Assembly: GCF_003046795.1 (NCBI RefSeq)
Contig: NZ_PZKN01000006.1
Location: forward strand, 62,001 to 126,000
Direction: 5' to 3'
Source of the DNA: Desulfonatronum sp. SC1
GTDB lineage: Bacteria > Desulfobacterota > Desulfovibrionia > Desulfovibrionales > Desulfonatronaceae
Length of the DNA stretch: 64,000 nt
Shown here: positions 50,703-61,347 of the stretch, piece after piece
Position numbering within the stretch: the first letter of the stretch is position 1
How the letters are laid out: the number at the start of each line of letters is the position of its first letter
Notes under the pieces: model-generated
The model's database searches: none
What the model was told of the DNA's origin: nothing
Seen by the model: only the letters and a program-made list of their open reading frames with translations
Program-made: the position numbers and the translations under genes

Positions 50703-53700
50703 TCGTCAACACATGGGCCTTGCGCCGCCAGGCCACGGTCCTGACTTTGCTGGTGTTCCTGGTGATCATCGGCGTGTATTCCTATCTGACTTTGCCGCGG
50801 GAAGCCTTCCCGGATATCACCATCCCGTACGTGTTCGTGACCACGACCTATGAAGGCGTGGCCCCGGAGGACATGGAGACGCTGATCACCATGCCCATTG
50901 AGCGCAAGCTCAAGGGGCTGGCCGGGGTGGAGGAGATTCGGGCCAGTTCGGCCGAGGGGTTGTCCACGGTGGCGGTGAAGTTCATCCCTTCGGTGGACAT
51001 CGACGACGCCTTGCAGAAGGTTCGGGTCAAGGTGGACCAGGCCAAGGCGGATCTGCCCTCGGACCTGGAGGACGACCCGGTGGTGGAGGAGGTCAACTTC
51101 TCGGACATCCCGGTGATCAGGGTGGTTCTTTCCGGGCCGTACTCCTTGGCCCGGCTGAAGACCTGGGCCGAGGACCTCAAGGACGAGATCGAGACCATCC
51201 CCGGGGTGCTCAACGTTCTGGAGAGCGGCGGGCTGGAGCGGGAAATCCGGGTGGAGTTCGACCTGGACCGCATCCGGGCCTACAACGTGCCCTTTTCCAG
51301 CATGATCCAGGCCGTGACCCAGAGTAACGTGAACATGCCCGGCGGGAGCATGGACATCGGCGAAACCCGTTACCTGGTGCGGGTGCCCGAGGACTTCAAG
51401 CATCCCTCGGAGATCTTTTCCATCGTGGCTTTTGTCCGTGACGGACGCCCCGTGTATCTGCGCGACGTGGCCCGGATCGAGGACACCCATAAAGATCCCC
51501 TGACCCGCAGTCGGATCAACGGTAGGCCCAGCGTGACCCTTTCGGTGCAAAAGCGCAGCGGGGAGAACATCGTCCGGATCTGCGACGAGGTCCGGGCCAT
51601 GGTGGACAGGCTCCGTCCGGATCTGCCGCCGGATCTGGTTTTGGACATCACCTCGGACATGTCCGAGGATGTTCGGTTCATGGTCTCCGAGCTGGAAAAC
51701 AACATTCTTTCCGGCTTGATTCTGGTGCTCGGCGTGATCGTGCTGTTCATCGGCGGGCGCTCGGCCGTGTTCGTGGCTCTGGCCATTCCCTACTCCATGT
51801 TCATCGGCTTCGCCCTGCTTTCCGGATTCGGGATCACCCTGAACATGGTGGTGCTTTTTTCCCTGATTTTGGCTCTGGGCATGCTCGTGGACAACGGCAT
51901 CGTCGTGGTGGAGAACATCTACCGTCACATGCAGCAGGGCCGGCCCCGGGAGGTCGCGGCCCGGATCGGCACGGACCAGGTGGCCTGGCCGGTGATTACG
52001 GCCACCCTGACCACCCTGTCCGCGTTCATCCCGCTGCTGTTCTGGCCCGGGATCGTGGGCGAGTTCATGATGTTCCTGCCCAAGACCCTGATCATGGTCC
52101 TCTCGGCTTCCCTGTTCGTGGCCCTGGTGGTCAATCCGGTGCTTTCGGCCCGGTACCAGGTCGTCAAAACGCCCAAGCCGCGACAAAGCGAGGATGCGAA
52201 AAAAACCGACCAGGAAGAGGTCCGCGAGCCCTGGATCAAGCGGCTCTATCTTGGTCTTTTGACTTGGTCGCTGCGCCATCGGCTGGTGGTTCTGGGAACC
52301 GCCGTGTTGATGCTGGTCGCGGCAATGGTCGGTTTCGGAACCTGGGGCAAGGGGGTGGAGTTCTTTCCGGAGACCGACCCAAATCGGGCCTACGTGCATA
52401 TCCGCGCTCCTGAAGGCACCAGCCTGGACGCCTCGGACCGGCTGGTGGCTCAGGTGGAAGACATCGTCATGGAATACCCGGACATCAAGTTCGTGATCGG
52501 GAACATCGGCTCCGCCGGAGGCGATCCGTTCGCCGCGGGCGGGCCGGGAACGCATTTGAGCCGGGTGGCCCTGGACTTCGTGGACTTTCACGACCGCTCT
52601 CAGTCCTCCACCAAGACCCTGGACGAAATTCGCGAACGTCTTTTGACGACCATTGCCGGAGCCGAGATCCAGGTGGAAAAGGAAGAGGGCGGTCCGCCCA
52701 CGGGGCCTCCGGTGAACATGGAGATTTCCGGACGGGACATCCGGATTCTTGGCGAACTGGCGGCCCAGGTTCGACGAGCCATTCGGGACGTGCCCGGGCT
52801 GGTGGACCTGAAGGACAACTTCGTCCAGGGCAAGCCGGAGATCCGGATCAATATCGACAAGGAAAAAGCGGCCCTGTTGGGCCTGGACGCCTACACCATC
52901 GCCTACACGATCAAGGCCGCCATCGGCGGAGTGCGGGTGGGGGTCTTACGCGACGACCGGGATGAGTACGACATCACGGCTCGGTTGCCCGAAGAAGCCA
53001 GGGATTCCCTGGAATCCTTGAAGCGATTGACGGTTTCCGGGCCTTTGGGAGAGCCTATTCCCTTGACCAGCGTGGCCGAGGTGGAACTGGGCAGCGGTGT
53101 GGGGGACATCATGCGCCTGAACCAGCGCCGGGTGGTCACGGTTTCAGCTTCGGTTTCCGGGAGGCTGGCCAACGACGTCCTGGGGGACATCCAGCGGCTT
53201 CTGGCCGGTTTTGAATGGCCCCGGGGGTATTCCTACCAGTTCACCGGCGAGCAGGAGGAGCAGGCCAAGGCCCAGGACTTCCTGAGCAAGGCATTTATCG
53301 CGGTGATCTTCCTGATTTTCCTGATCCTGATCACCCAGTTCAATTCCATCATCCCCGGGTTGATCATTCTGGCTTCGGTGCTCTTCTCCCTGATCGGCGT
53401 GTTTTTCGGGTTGCTGGTCACGGGTACGGCCTTCGGGATCATCATGACAGGGATCGGCGTGATCAGCCTGGCCGGGGTGGTGGTGAACAACGCCATCGTG
53501 CTCATCGACTACTACATGCAGCTTTTGGGGCGGGGCATGGAACGCACCGAAGCCCTGGTCCGGGCCGGGATGGTCCGGTTCCGGCCGGTGATGCTCACGG
53601 CCGTCACCACCATCCTCGGCCTGATGCCCATGGCCACCGGAGTCAGCTTCGACTTCAAGACCCTGAGCTGGAGCATCGGCGGCGAATCGGCCCAATGGTG

Positions 53701-53842
53701 GGGCCCTATGGCCGTGGCCGTGGTCTTCGGCCTAGCCGCGGCCACTTTGTTGACGTTGATCGTGGTGCCCGTGCTTTGTTCCCTTTCTAAAAGCCTGCCG
53801 GGAACGGCCCGGGGGCTGTATGGGGGGAGGGATGAGGGATGA
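50699..53842 (+). CDS. RND efflux transporter (AcrB/MexB-like permease)
   Basis: 1047 residues, full length. Twelve transmembrane helices with large periplasmic loops; N-terminal LPREAFPDITIPYVFVTTTYEG, EVIGGSGLT-type regions, TM4 LGMLVDNGIVVVENIYRHM and TM10 GVISLAGVVVNNAIVLIDYYMQL. In AcrB the TM4 proton relay is Asp-Asp; here the second is Asn, as in a subset of RND pumps. Substrate is unknown. It is driven by the proton motive force with the adaptor at 49632. Confidence 0.92.
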   Translation: MIVNTWALRRQATVLTLLVFLVIIGVYSYLTLPREAFPDITIPYVFVTTTYEGVAPEDMETLITMPIERKLKGLAGVEEIRASSAEGLSTVAVKFIPSVDIDDALQKVRVKVDQAKADLPSDLEDDPVVEEVNFSDIPVIRVVLSGPYSLARLKTWAEDLKDEIETIPGVLNVLESGGLEREIRVEFDLDRIRAYNVPFSSMIQAVTQSNVNMPGGSMDIGETRYLVRVPEDFKHPSEIFSIVAFVRDGRPVYLRDVARIEDTHKDPLTRSRINGRPSVTLSVQKRSGENIVRICDEVRAMVDRLRPDLPPDLVLDITSDMSEDVRFMVSELENNILSGLILVLGVIVLFIGGRSAVFVALAIPYSMFIGFALLSGFGITLNMVVLFSLILALGMLVDNGIVVVENIYRHMQQGRPREVAARIGTDQVAWPVITATLTTLSAFIPLLFWPGIVGEFMMFLPKTLIMVLSASLFVALVVNPVLSARYQVVKTPKPRQSEDAKKTDQEEVREPWIKRLYLGLLTWSLRHRLVVLGTAVLMLVAAMVGFGTWGKGVEFFPETDPNRAYVHIRAPEGTSLDASDRLVAQVEDIVMEYPDIKFVIGNIGSAGGDPFAAGGPGTHLSRVALDFVDFHDRSQSSTKTLDEIRERLLTTIAGAEIQVEKEEGGPPTGPPVNMEISGRDIRILGELAAQVRRAIRDVPGLVDLKDNFVQGKPEIRINIDKEKAALLGLDAYTIAYTIKAAIGGVRVGVLRDDRDEYDITARLPEEARDSLESLKRLTVSGPLGEPIPLTSVAEVELGSGVGDIMRLNQRRVVTVSASVSGRLANDVLGDIQRLLAGFEWPRGYSYQFTGEQEEQAKAQDFLSKAFIAVIFLIFLILITQFNSIIPGLIILASVLFSLIGVFFGLLVTGTAFGIIMTGIGVISLAGVVVNNAIVLIDYYMQLLGRGMERTEALVRAGMVRFRPVMLTAVTTILGLMPMATGVSFDFKTLSWSIGGESAQWWGPMAVAVVFGLAAATLLTLIVVPVLCSLSKSLPGTARGLYGGRDEG

Positions 53843-53850
53843 AGGTTGAA

Positions 53851-53875
53851 GGGAGACAATAGCTCCCGCTTTTTT
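53851..53875 (+). terminator. Probable rho-independent terminator of the efflux operon
   Basis: GGGAG-ACAATAG-CTCCC followed by GCTTTTTT just after the RND stop codon. The stem is only five base pairs but GC-rich and directly followed by six T. Confidence 0.55.
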
Positions 53876-53957
53876 CCTTGCACCGTGAAAAACGAGAGGG
53901 TATGGCTGGCCAAATCCGTGCTTTGAATTGACGACAGACGAAACAGAGGTCGCCACC

Positions 53958-54824
53958 ATGCCCGCCTATCATATTCCCTTGCCCGGTTCTCTCCGTCTGC
54001 GCCTGCTGGGCATCTCCATCCTGCTTGCTCTTCCTCTTCTGCTTTCGTCAGTTGCGACGGCCACGCAACCCATTCGTTTCGCCCCTTTGCCCATGGAAAG
54101 CCGGGAGGTGATCGTCAGGGCATTCAACCCTTTGGTGGCCTACCTGGAGAAACAGCTTCAGGACCCCGTAGAGATGGTCTATTTTGACGATCGCCAGGAA
54201 ATCCTGACGGCCTTTGAGCAGGACGAACTGGACTTGGTCTTTCTGGGTCCGTTGCCCTATGTCGCCCTGCGCCAGCGGATGCCCGAGGTGGAGCCGCTGG
54301 TTTTTTTTATGGAACCCGCTGGTGATGCCCGGTATCGTTGTGCCCTGATTACCTTTTTTGGCGACGACATCGTCCTGTCGGAACTCCGCGGCCAGCCCTT
54401 CGGCCTGACTTCGCGTCTGTCCACGTGTGGCTATCTGGGTGCTGAGGCCATGGTCCGCGATCATGCCGATCTGTCTTTGAAGGACATCGCGTACCGTTAC
54501 CTGGGCACCCATGAAGCCGTGATTTTCGCCGTGGTCCGCGGCGAGGTCGTCGCCGGAAGCGTCAAGGACGAGTTCGCCCATAAATACGCACCGCTGGGCA
54601 TCACGATTCGCGCCTATTCGGACTGGGTGCCTGCCACCGGCCTGTTCGCCAATGCCCGCACCCTGGATGCCGACCATATCCAGCGCATCCGTTCCATTCT
54701 CCTGGCCACGCCCCCGGAAGAGTTCGACCAATGGGGTGTAACCATCCGTCATGGCATGGCCCCGGCCAGCGACGACGCCTATGCCGGATTCCGCGAATTC
54801 GGCGATCCGGCGGAGATACCTTGA
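53958..54824 (+). CDS. PhnD-like periplasmic binding protein (phosphate/phosphite/phosphonate type)
   Basis: 288 residues from ATG 53958. Signal peptide (LGISILLALPLLLSSVATATQ), then the PhnD/SsuA2-like fold: IRFAPLPMESREVIVRAFNPLVAYLEKQL in outline, VYFDDRQEILTAFEQDELDLVFLGPLPYVAL, and SRLSTCGYLGAE. These are usually the binding proteins of ABC importers, but no permease or ATPase is near; instead a membrane hybrid histidine kinase follows after 183 bases. A role as ligand sensor for that kinase is inferred. Confidence 0.82.
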   Translation: MPAYHIPLPGSLRLRLLGISILLALPLLLSSVATATQPIRFAPLPMESREVIVRAFNPLVAYLEKQLQDPVEMVYFDDRQEILTAFEQDELDLVFLGPLPYVALRQRMPEVEPLVFFMEPAGDARYRCALITFFGDDIVLSELRGQPFGLTSRLSTCGYLGAEAMVRDHADLSLKDIAYRYLGTHEAVIFAVVRGEVVAGSVKDEFAHKYAPLGITIRAYSDWVPATGLFANARTLDADHIQRIRSILLATPPEEFDQWGVTIRHGMAPASDDAYAGFREFGDPAEIP

Positions 54825-54829
54825 AGGTT

Positions 54830-54995
54830 CCGGGTTCATCGGTTCACGGTTCATGGTTCATGGTTGGGGCCGTGCTGGGGTCGGGGCGCTTTACGTATGC
54901 CGCATCGCCGTAGGGCGCACAACGGTGCATCCCAACAACCGAATTGCAGTCATTACCCTCAACCATTGCCCCCCTGTAACTCCTGACCCTCTGAA
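54830..54995. repeat. Intergenic GTTCACGGTTC / TAGGGCGCAC dispersed repeat
   Basis: GGTTCATCGGTTCACGGTTC and TGGTTCATGGTTGGGG start the unit, followed by CGTAGGGCGCACAACGGTGC and CATCCCAACAACCG. The same order of motifs occurs inside the kinase at 56613-56800. It is probably a palindromic-type repeat that has inserted between genes. Confidence 0.55.
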
Positions 54996-55007
54996 CACCT
55001 GCCTCCC

Positions 55008-58000
55008 ATGCTGATGCCGCAACCCCTCCTCCACCCCGCTCGGCTCGTTATTCCGGTCCTCACTGTGGCCGTCATGCTCCTTGTGGGGCACTTTTTTTAC
55101 CGCCAGTACGGTCAGGAGGTGGATCTGGTCGCGGAGCAGCATGTCATGGTCTTGGACGTGTCTTACCGGGCGGCCATTGAAGCCTATCGCCGGGAGGCGG
55201 AAATTCGTTTTCGCTTGCAGGTGAATCGGTCCGAAGTCCTGGATTTGGTGGAGCTGGCTCTGGACACGCCGGAAGATGTGTTGCCGGTGGTCCGGGGACG
55301 GCTTTTTCGTCTGCTCGGGCCACTCTACGATGAGTTGAATGCTTCCGGCATGCCCCAGTTCCATTTTCATTTGGTTGATGATCGTTCGCTGCTGCGGTTC
55401 CACATGCCCCACATGGCCGGTGATCCCCTTTTTGACTTGCGGCCTTCGATCCGCATCGCCAACCAGGAATCGCGCCCCGTTACTGGCCTGGAACTGGGCC
55501 GCACCTACCCGGGGTTCCGGTTCGTTTTTCCCCTTCAGCGGAATGGCCGCCACCTGGGCAGCGTGGAGATGACCCTGCCCTTTGACCGCATCCATGCCCA
55601 TCTCGTGGAGATGATCGGTGGCGGAGACTATGCCTTGTTGTTGCGTCGGGATGCGGTCTTGGAGTCAGTGGATACGGAGCATAGAGAAAAATACGTCTCA
55701 TCAGAACTCAATCTTGACTATGTGATAGAAAATCCTGCTATTTCGCGGATTATTCGTGATTTTGTCGAGTCCGAGCGGGTCCAGGGCATGAATCCGCTTT
55801 TGCGCCAAAACAGACAGGTTCAGGAAAATATGCGCCAGGGCGTCTCCTTCATGATCCCGGTCACACTTGGACAGGAAAGCTGCGCCGTGACCTTTCTGGC
55901 CCTTTCCGACCTGACCGGTCGGACCATGGCTTATCTGGTCCGGTTTACGCATTCGGAGACGCTCAAGAGTCTCCGCCTAGCCAGCCAGGTCCAGGCCGCT
56001 CTGGCTCTGGTCCTGGTCCTGCTGCTGGGTCTGGCCATGCAGTACCTCGTCACCCAGCAGCGCAGATTGCGACGGGACATGGCCTTGCGCAAGCGGGCTG
56101 AACAAAAGTTGCAAACGTACGCGCAACTTTTGGAAAACAACAATATCGAGCTGGACGATGCCTTGATGAAGGCCGAGCAGGCCAGCCGGGCCAAAGGCGA
56201 ATTCCTGGCCAATATGAGCCACGAGATCCGTACGCCCATGAACGCGGTGATCGGCCTGAGCGATCTGCTGCTCCAGACCGAGCTCACGGCCAAGCAGCGT
56301 GATTACCTGAACAAGATCAGCGGTTCCTCGCGAATGCTTCTGGGTATCATCAACGATATTCTGGATTTTTCCAAGGTCGAGGCCGGAAAACTGGAACTCG
56401 ACCTGCATCCCTTCAAGCTGGACGACTTGCTAGGTCAGATGAAGATCCTGTTCGCATCCACGGTGGACGCCAAGAGCCTGGAACTGGCCCTCCGCGTCTC
56501 CCCCAACATCCCCCACGCCCTGATCGGCGACTCCCTGCGCTTGGGCCAGGTGCTGACGAACCTGCTGAGCAATGCCTTGAAGTTCACGGAGCAGGGGGAG
56601 GTAGTTGTGGAGGTTCAAGAGGTTCACCGTTCACGGTCCAATGTTTCAACGGTTGGTGATGCGGTTGTTGGCGGTTTGGATGTAGGGACGACCCGCGGTC
56701 GCCCAACGATTGTCGCGCCAAATGCAACACATCCCGACAACACCACGCCCCCAACCGTGAACCGTGAACCGTTAAACCCCGAACCCCGAACCGTGAAGCT
56801 CCGCTTCACGGTTCGGGACACCGGCATCGGCATGGACGACCGACAGATTGCCGGGTTGTTCCAGGCTTTCAGTCAGGCGGACACGTCCACCACCCGCAAA
56901 TATGGCGGCACGGGGCTGGGTTTGGCGATCAGCCGGAAGCTTGTGGAGCGCATGGGCGGCGAGTTGGGAGTGGAGTCCGTACCGGGGCGGGGCAGCACCT
57001 TCTCTTTTGAGCTGGACCTGCCTGTTTCCCAGGAAAGCTCTGAACATGTGGACTGTTCGAGTCTGTGCGATCCAGGGGCCAGGATTCTGGTGGTTGATGA
57101 TCAGCCCGTGGCCCGGGATGTCCTTCGTGAATTGCTGGAGAGCTGCCGGTTTGTCGTTTCCGAGGCGGAGAGCGGCCAGGCTGCCGTGGACATGGTGGTC
57201 CAGGCGGAGCGTATCGGAAAGCCGTATGACGTGATCCTTATGGACTGGAAAATGCCCGGCGAGCTGGACGGCTTGCAGGCCGTCCAGCGGCTGCGCCAAC
57301 TCCGGGATCAAGGCGCCCTGGCCGGTCCGGACATCCCCGTTTGCATCATCAGTGCCTACAGTCGCGAGGACATGCCCCCGAATCATCCACCGTTTCAGGC
57401 GTTTTTATCCAAACCCGTGACCGCCTCGACCTTGGTGGACGCCATGGTCGAAGCCGCTCGCGATCGGCACTCGGCACCCGGTAACGCACCCGGACGTTTT
57501 TCGCGCCAGGCCATTCCCTCTTTTGCCGGGTCCTCCATCCTCCTGGTGGAAGACACCCCCATCAATCAGGAAGTGGCCAAGGAAATACTCCAGGAAACCG
57601 GGGCCGAAATCACCATCGCCAACAACGGCCTCGAAGCCGTGAATCTGTTCCGCATCCGGCCTTTCGACCTGATTCTGATGGATTTGCAAATGCCGGAGAT
57701 GGATGGGTTTGAAGCGACGAGGCGCATTCGCGCCGACGAGGCCAGAGGTCAGAGGTCAGAAGTCAGAAGTCAGAAATCAGAGGTCGGAGATCAGACTTCC
57801 GCCCCTCATGTTTCAAGTTTCAGCCCTCAGCCCTCCCACCGGCGTACTCCCATCATCGCCCTCACCGCCGCGGTCATGGATGCTGATCGGGAGATGGCGC
57901 GGGAGGCGGGGATGGATGGGCATTTGGCCAAACCCATCTATAGGGCAGAATTGTATAACACGCTGGCACAGTGGTTGCGGGTTCAGGGAGAGACGCGGTC

Positions 58001-58658
58001 CGGGTCGGACTCTGGTTTGGAACGCGAAGGTCAGGGGGGCGACGAGGTGCTTCCGGAGGCCATGGAGGGTTTTGACTTGGAGCAAGGGCTGAGGGCCTTT
58101 GACGGGAACGCAGTGTTTTACCGGAAGATTCTTTGGGGCTTCAAGGATCAGGTGGAGCGGGAATTCTCGGTCTTGCCCGAAATGCTGGCGTGGGGTGAAC
58201 AGGAGGGTGCTGACGATCAGGGAGCCCGCCGCATGGCTCATACCCTGAAAGGGGTGGCCGGATTGGTCCGGGCCGAGCGCCTGGCCGCGGCTGCCGTGGC
58301 CATTGACCTGGCCTTCAAACAGGGACGGGGGGGTGGCGCGGGACTCCGCGAGGAGCTTGTCGCGGCTCTGGATCAAGTTCGCACCGGGCTGGAGAAGGTG
58401 TCCGCGCCAGGGGCGGGGACCAGGAGCGCTGCCTTGCCCGAAGACATCGCCCCGTCCATGCGTCGGCTTCTGGCCGCCTTGCGGGCCGGGGAGCTGGTGG
58501 ATGACGATCTGCTGGAGGTTGTGGTCGGTTTCGTGGAACACAAGCTGGGCCACGCTTTGGCTGACAAGTTGCGAACCCTGGTTGACGGCTTTGCCCAGGA
58601 CGAGGCCGCGGAATTATTACTGGAGACGGCCGGGAAGCTGGGTGTGGATATTGGCTGA
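55008..58658 (+). CDS. Hybrid sensor histidine kinase (dCache_3-HisKA-HATPase-REC-REC-HPt)
   Basis: 1216 residues. One N-terminal helix ([18 protein letters not shown]), a periplasmic double-Cache domain to about 315 ([37 protein letters not shown]), a second helix, then HisKA with phospho-His405 ([11 protein letters not shown]), HATPase (N box [31 protein letters not shown]), receiver 1 (Asp746 in LMDWKMP), receiver 2 (Asp892 in [11 protein letters not shown]) and an HPt (His1078, [11 protein letters not shown]). A complete phosphorelay lies in one chain. Two stretches (about 536-595 and 911-941) are repeat-derived insertions. The neighbouring PhnD-like protein may deliver the signal and the downstream cyclase may receive it. 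Confidence 0.9.
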   Translation: MLMPQPLLHPARLVIPVLTVAVMLLVGHFFYRQYGQEVDLVAEQHVMVLDVSYRAAIEAYRREAEIRFRLQVNRSEVLDLVELALDTPEDVLPVVRGRLFRLLGPLYDELNASGMPQFHFHLVDDRSLLRFHMPHMAGDPLFDLRPSIRIANQESRPVTGLELGRTYPGFRFVFPLQRNGRHLGSVEMTLPFDRIHAHLVEMIGGGDYALLLRRDAVLESVDTEHREKYVSSELNLDYVIENPAISRIIRDFVESERVQGMNPLLRQNRQVQENMRQGVSFMIPVTLGQESCAVTFLALSDLTGRTMAYLVRFTHSETLKSLRLASQVQAALALVLVLLLGLAMQYLVTQQRRLRRDMALRKRAEQKLQTYAQLLENNNIELDDALMKAEQASRAKGEFLANMSHEIRTPMNAVIGLSDLLLQTELTAKQRDYLNKISGSSRMLLGIINDILDFSKVEAGKLELDLHPFKLDDLLGQMKILFASTVDAKSLELALRVSPNIPHALIGDSLRLGQVLTNLLSNALKFTEQGEVVVEVQEVHRSRSNVSTVGDAVVGGLDVGTTRGRPTIVAPNATHPDNTTPPTVNREPLNPEPRTVKLRFTVRDTGIGMDDRQIAGLFQAFSQADTSTTRKYGGTGLGLAISRKLVERMGGELGVESVPGRGSTFSFELDLPVSQESSEHVDCSSLCDPGARILVVDDQPVARDVLRELLESCRFVVSEAESGQAAVDMVVQAERIGKPYDVILMDWKMPGELDGLQAVQRLRQLRDQGALAGPDIPVCIISAYSREDMPPNHPPFQAFLSKPVTASTLVDAMVEAARDRHSAPGNAPGRFSRQAIPSFAGSSILLVEDTPINQEVAKEILQETGAEITIANNGLEAVNLFRIRPFDLILMDLQMPEMDGFEATRRIRADEARGQRSEVRSQKSEVGDQTSAPHVSSFSPQPSHRRTPIIALTAAVMDADREMAREAGMDGHLAKPIYRAELYNTLAQWLRVQGETRSGSDSGLEREGQGGDEVLPEAMEGFDLEQGLRAFDGNAVFYRKILWGFKDQVEREFSVLPEMLAWGEQEGADDQGARRMAHTLKGVAGLVRAERLAAAAVAIDLAFKQGRGGGAGLREELVAALDQVRTGLEKVSAPGAGTRSAALPEDIAPSMRRLLAALRAGELVDDDLLEVVVGFVEHKLGHALADKLRTLVDGFAQDEAAELLLETAGKLGVDIG
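56613..56800 (+). repeat. In-frame repeat insertion within the kinase ATPase domain
   Basis: AGGTTCACCGTTCACGGTCC opens and CCAACCGTGAACCGTGAACC closes this segment, with GTAGGGACGACCCGCGGTCG in the middle. Translation gives about 60 Ser/Thr/Pro/Asn-rich residues between the strand GEVVVEV and the strand [11 protein letters not shown], absent from normal HATPase domains. The frame is kept open. Confidence 0.7.
57738..57830 (+). repeat. In-frame AGAGGTCAG/AGAAGTCAG repeat insertion within receiver 2
   Basis: Tandem 9-base units (AGAGGTCAG, AGAAGTCAG) followed by TTTCAGCCCTCAGCCCTC encode an extra 30 or so Arg/Ser/Gln-rich residues in the loop between EATRRIR and TPIIALTA. The same kind of sequence occupies the same receiver loop of the next kinase at about 63896-64000. 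Confidence 0.7.
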
Positions 58659-58710
58659 GGCAAATGATACGTGGGCATACCGCGTGCAATCGACACAGAC
58701 AGGATATCTC

Positions 58711-59634
58711 ATGGACATTCAAAGTCAGGAATCCCGACAAAAGCCCGTCGTTCTTGTCGTGGACGATCAGAAGACGGTTATTCATGCCTTGGCCCAATTG
58801 CTCAGAGAGGACTACCACGTTTTGGTCGCCCTCAGCGGTGCCAAGGCCTTGGAACTGGCTTCAGGGGAGACGATTCCGGATCTGATTCTTATGGACGTCA
58901 TCATGCCGGACATGGATGGGTACGAGGTGTGCAAGCGGCTGAAGAACGACCCGAAGACCAAGGGCATACCTGTTATCTTCGTCACCGCCATGGGCGGCGG
59001 TGAAAGCGAGGCCAAGGGCCTGGATCTGGGAGCCGTGGATTATATTCCCAAGCCTTTCAACAACGCGGTGGTCAAGGCCCGGGTGCGCACCCATGTCCAG
59101 TTGAAGATCCGCACGGACATGCTGGAAAAACTGGCCCTGGTGGACGGATTAACCGGGATAGCCAACCGGCGCAGCTTTGATCAGGCCTTGGAACAGGAAT
59201 GGAAACGTGCGGCCAGGTCCGGCCGGGATATCAGCGTGATCATGCTGGATATCGACCATTTCAAGGCCTACAACGACAATTACGGCCACGGCGCTGGAGA
59301 TGATTGCCTGCAGCGGGTAGCCAAGGCGTTGCGGTCCGCGGTGTATCGCCCCTCGGACCTGATTGCCCGCTACGGCGGGGAGGAATTCGTGGCCCTGCTC
59401 CCGGAAACCGACTCCCATGGCGCGGCGAGGCTGGCCGAGACATTGCGGCTGACCGTGGCCAACCTGGCCCTGCCCCACGCCTATTCCCCCATTGTCGAAC
59501 ATATAACCGTCTCCGTGGGCCATGCCACCCGTCGAGCCGTCCAGGATCAATCGCCGCAAGATATTCTGAAAGCAGCGGACCAGGCCCTTTATAAGGCCAA
59601 GGAGGCCGGGAGGAATCGGGTTTGGGAGGGGTAG
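58711..59634 (+). CDS. Response regulator diguanylate cyclase (REC-GGDEF)
   Basis: 307 residues from ATG 58711. Receiver: VVDDQKTVIHA, phospho-Asp in LILMDVIMPDMDG, FVTAMGGG, Lys in YIPKPFNN. GGDEF domain: LTGIANRRSFDQAL, MLDIDHFKAYNDNYGHGAGD and the active site RYGGEEFVALLPE; GGEEF is fully compatible with cyclic-di-GMP synthesis. No EAL domain. It lies 53 bases after the hybrid kinase and is probably its output. Confidence 0.93.
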   Translation: MDIQSQESRQKPVVLVVDDQKTVIHALAQLLREDYHVLVALSGAKALELASGETIPDLILMDVIMPDMDGYEVCKRLKNDPKTKGIPVIFVTAMGGGESEAKGLDLGAVDYIPKPFNNAVVKARVRTHVQLKIRTDMLEKLALVDGLTGIANRRSFDQALEQEWKRAARSGRDISVIMLDIDHFKAYNDNYGHGAGDDCLQRVAKALRSAVYRPSDLIARYGGEEFVALLPETDSHGAARLAETLRLTVANLALPHAYSPIVEHITVSVGHATRRAVQDQSPQDILKAADQALYKAKEAGRNRVWEG

Positions 59635-59680
59635 TCGGACTTCAGACGTTTCCCAATCCCAAAGGGATGGCATCGTAGAG

Positions 59681-59700
59681 CCGGTGGTTTCAACCACCGG
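59681..59700. repeat. CCGGTGGTT-TC-AACCACCGG inverted repeat
   Basis: Perfect 9-bp dyad next to the phrase CCCAAAGGGATGGCATCGTAGAG; looks like a small dispersed palindromic element that has landed in the decayed ATPase copy. It could also end the cyclase transcript. Confidence 0.5.
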
Positions 59701-60434
59701 TAAGCGATAAACCCGATCATCAATCCCCCAGCGTCCACGGGGCAGAGCACCTCGGGCAAACTAGGCAGGGCCTGTTCCAGAGGGATGACCTCCATGTTAT
59801 CCAGGTAGCGCCGTTCACGTCCGCCGTAGAAAACAAAGGCTCTCGCCATGGGGTAGTCATGGAGAAACGCCCGCAGGCCGCTGAGATCCCTGGGTCTGAT
59901 GGTCATGGTGCGCTTGATCTCAATGGCGATCAGCCCCTTTTCACCGTACAGCACGAAGCCCACTTCCTGTTTCTCAGCCGTCCGGCAGTAATATTAGGTC
60001 AAAGCCCATGCGCAGATTGTCGTTGACCGCAAGCAGTTCTTGGAAAATCAAGGTCTCAAGGGTCGCTCCGTCGATTTCTTCGGGCCGGTCCAGCGGGCCT
60101 TTTGGTCGAAGCGCCTTGAATACTCCGGCGTCGAACAGAAAGAACTTCGGATGGGCGGTCATGCGGCGTTGGGCTTTCCTGGTGGACACGGGCAAACGCC
60201 AGGCCAACAGGAGAACCTCCAGAATATGGAAATACTCCTCAACCACTTTGCGGTTCACCTCGCATTCCCGTGCCACTTCGGAGATGTTCAGGACACCGGC
60301 CTGGGACAGGCAGGCTGCTTCCAGGAAGCGGGCGAAGGCTTGGAGGTTGCGAACCAGCCCTTCCTGCTGAACCTCTTCGCGCAGACAGGTGTGAATGTAA
60401 CCAGCCAGGTAATCAGCAGGGTCCGCCTCTCAGG
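59701..60434 (-). pseudogene. Decayed partial copy of the DUF4143 ATPase
   Basis: Reading on the minus strand, the sequence matches about residues 150-385 of the 14090-15298 protein, for example ARECEVNRKVVEEYFHILE, FFLFDAGVFKALRPKGPLDR, VLYGEKGLIAIEIKRTMTIR and YGGRERRYLDNMEVIPLEQA. A frameshift falls near 59970-59985, and the whole Walker A/B half is missing. The 5' break at about 60434 abuts a fragment of a sensor kinase. Confidence 0.8.
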
Positions 60435-60435
60435 G

Positions 60436-61292
60436 CGGTCAGATATTTCAGCTCGAAGAGCTGATCCGGGAACGGGAGCGTTGCAGTCAAGCCCTGGAGC
60501 AGGAAAGTCATGCCCGGAGGCAGTCCGAGCAGATGATGCTGGATGCGCAACGGTTGTTGCAGGGCGTGGTGCATTCCGCCCGGGATGCTTTGATTATCCT
60601 GGCCCCGGACCTGTCCGCGCTGGACGGGAACAGCGCATTCCGCCGACTTTATTTGGAAAATGCGATCCAGCAACGACCTGTTATCTGCAGGATGTTGTCG
60701 ACAGAAAGACCCTGCGGCGCATCAAGGAAATGGTTTCCCAGACCGTAAACTCGGGATGCCTGACCCTAGCATTTTTATTGACGATCACGTCCTGGAACTC
60801 AGACTGTTTCCCGTCTTGGACGTTGCGGACAAACCCTAGCGTCTCGTGCTGTGGATGCGGATGCCACGCAGACGAGCCAGCAGTGGGATGAACTGCGCAA
60901 GCAACGGGTATAAGGCCGAACAGATGGCTCGGATGGGCAGTTGGGAGTGGGACATGGAAGCGGATGTGTTCCGCATGTCCCCAAACAGGTTTGCGATTCA
61001 TGGCAGTCGGCCCAGAGTGATGACCGCGGCGGAACTCTTCCCCTTGGCCCACCCCGAAGATCTGTCCGCTGTCCAGGAGTGTCTCCACAAAGTACTGGGC
61101 GGCGAGCCGGAATACCGGATCGAACACCGGATCATTAGTCAGGATACCGGAGAAGTGCGCTGGGTCTCCTCTCTGGGCGAGGTGGTGCGCGACGGGGGCG
61201 GCCGGCCTTTGAAGCTGTTCGGCGTCAGCCAGGATGTGACCGAGATCTGGCAGGGCATGCAGGTTGCCCCCACACTCATGCAGCAATCATGA
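60436..61292 (+). pseudogene. Fragmented PAS-domain sensor
   Basis: Three pieces in shifting frames: a coiled segment then VVHSARDALIILAPDLSALD (PAS start), a middle part where another frame reads DHVLELRLFPVLDVADKP then TAG, and from about 60900 MARMGSWEWDMEADVFRMSP with EYRIEHRIISQDTGEVRWVS and [13 protein letters not shown] (a PAS_3 domain). No kinase domain follows before the next gene. It is the wreck of a multi-PAS sensor, perhaps broken by the ATPase insertion. Confidence 0.65.
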
Positions 61293-61347
61293 CGGACAAG
61301 TACGTCAAACAACATTATTCGACGACAATCCGCTGGCCCGTAAATCT

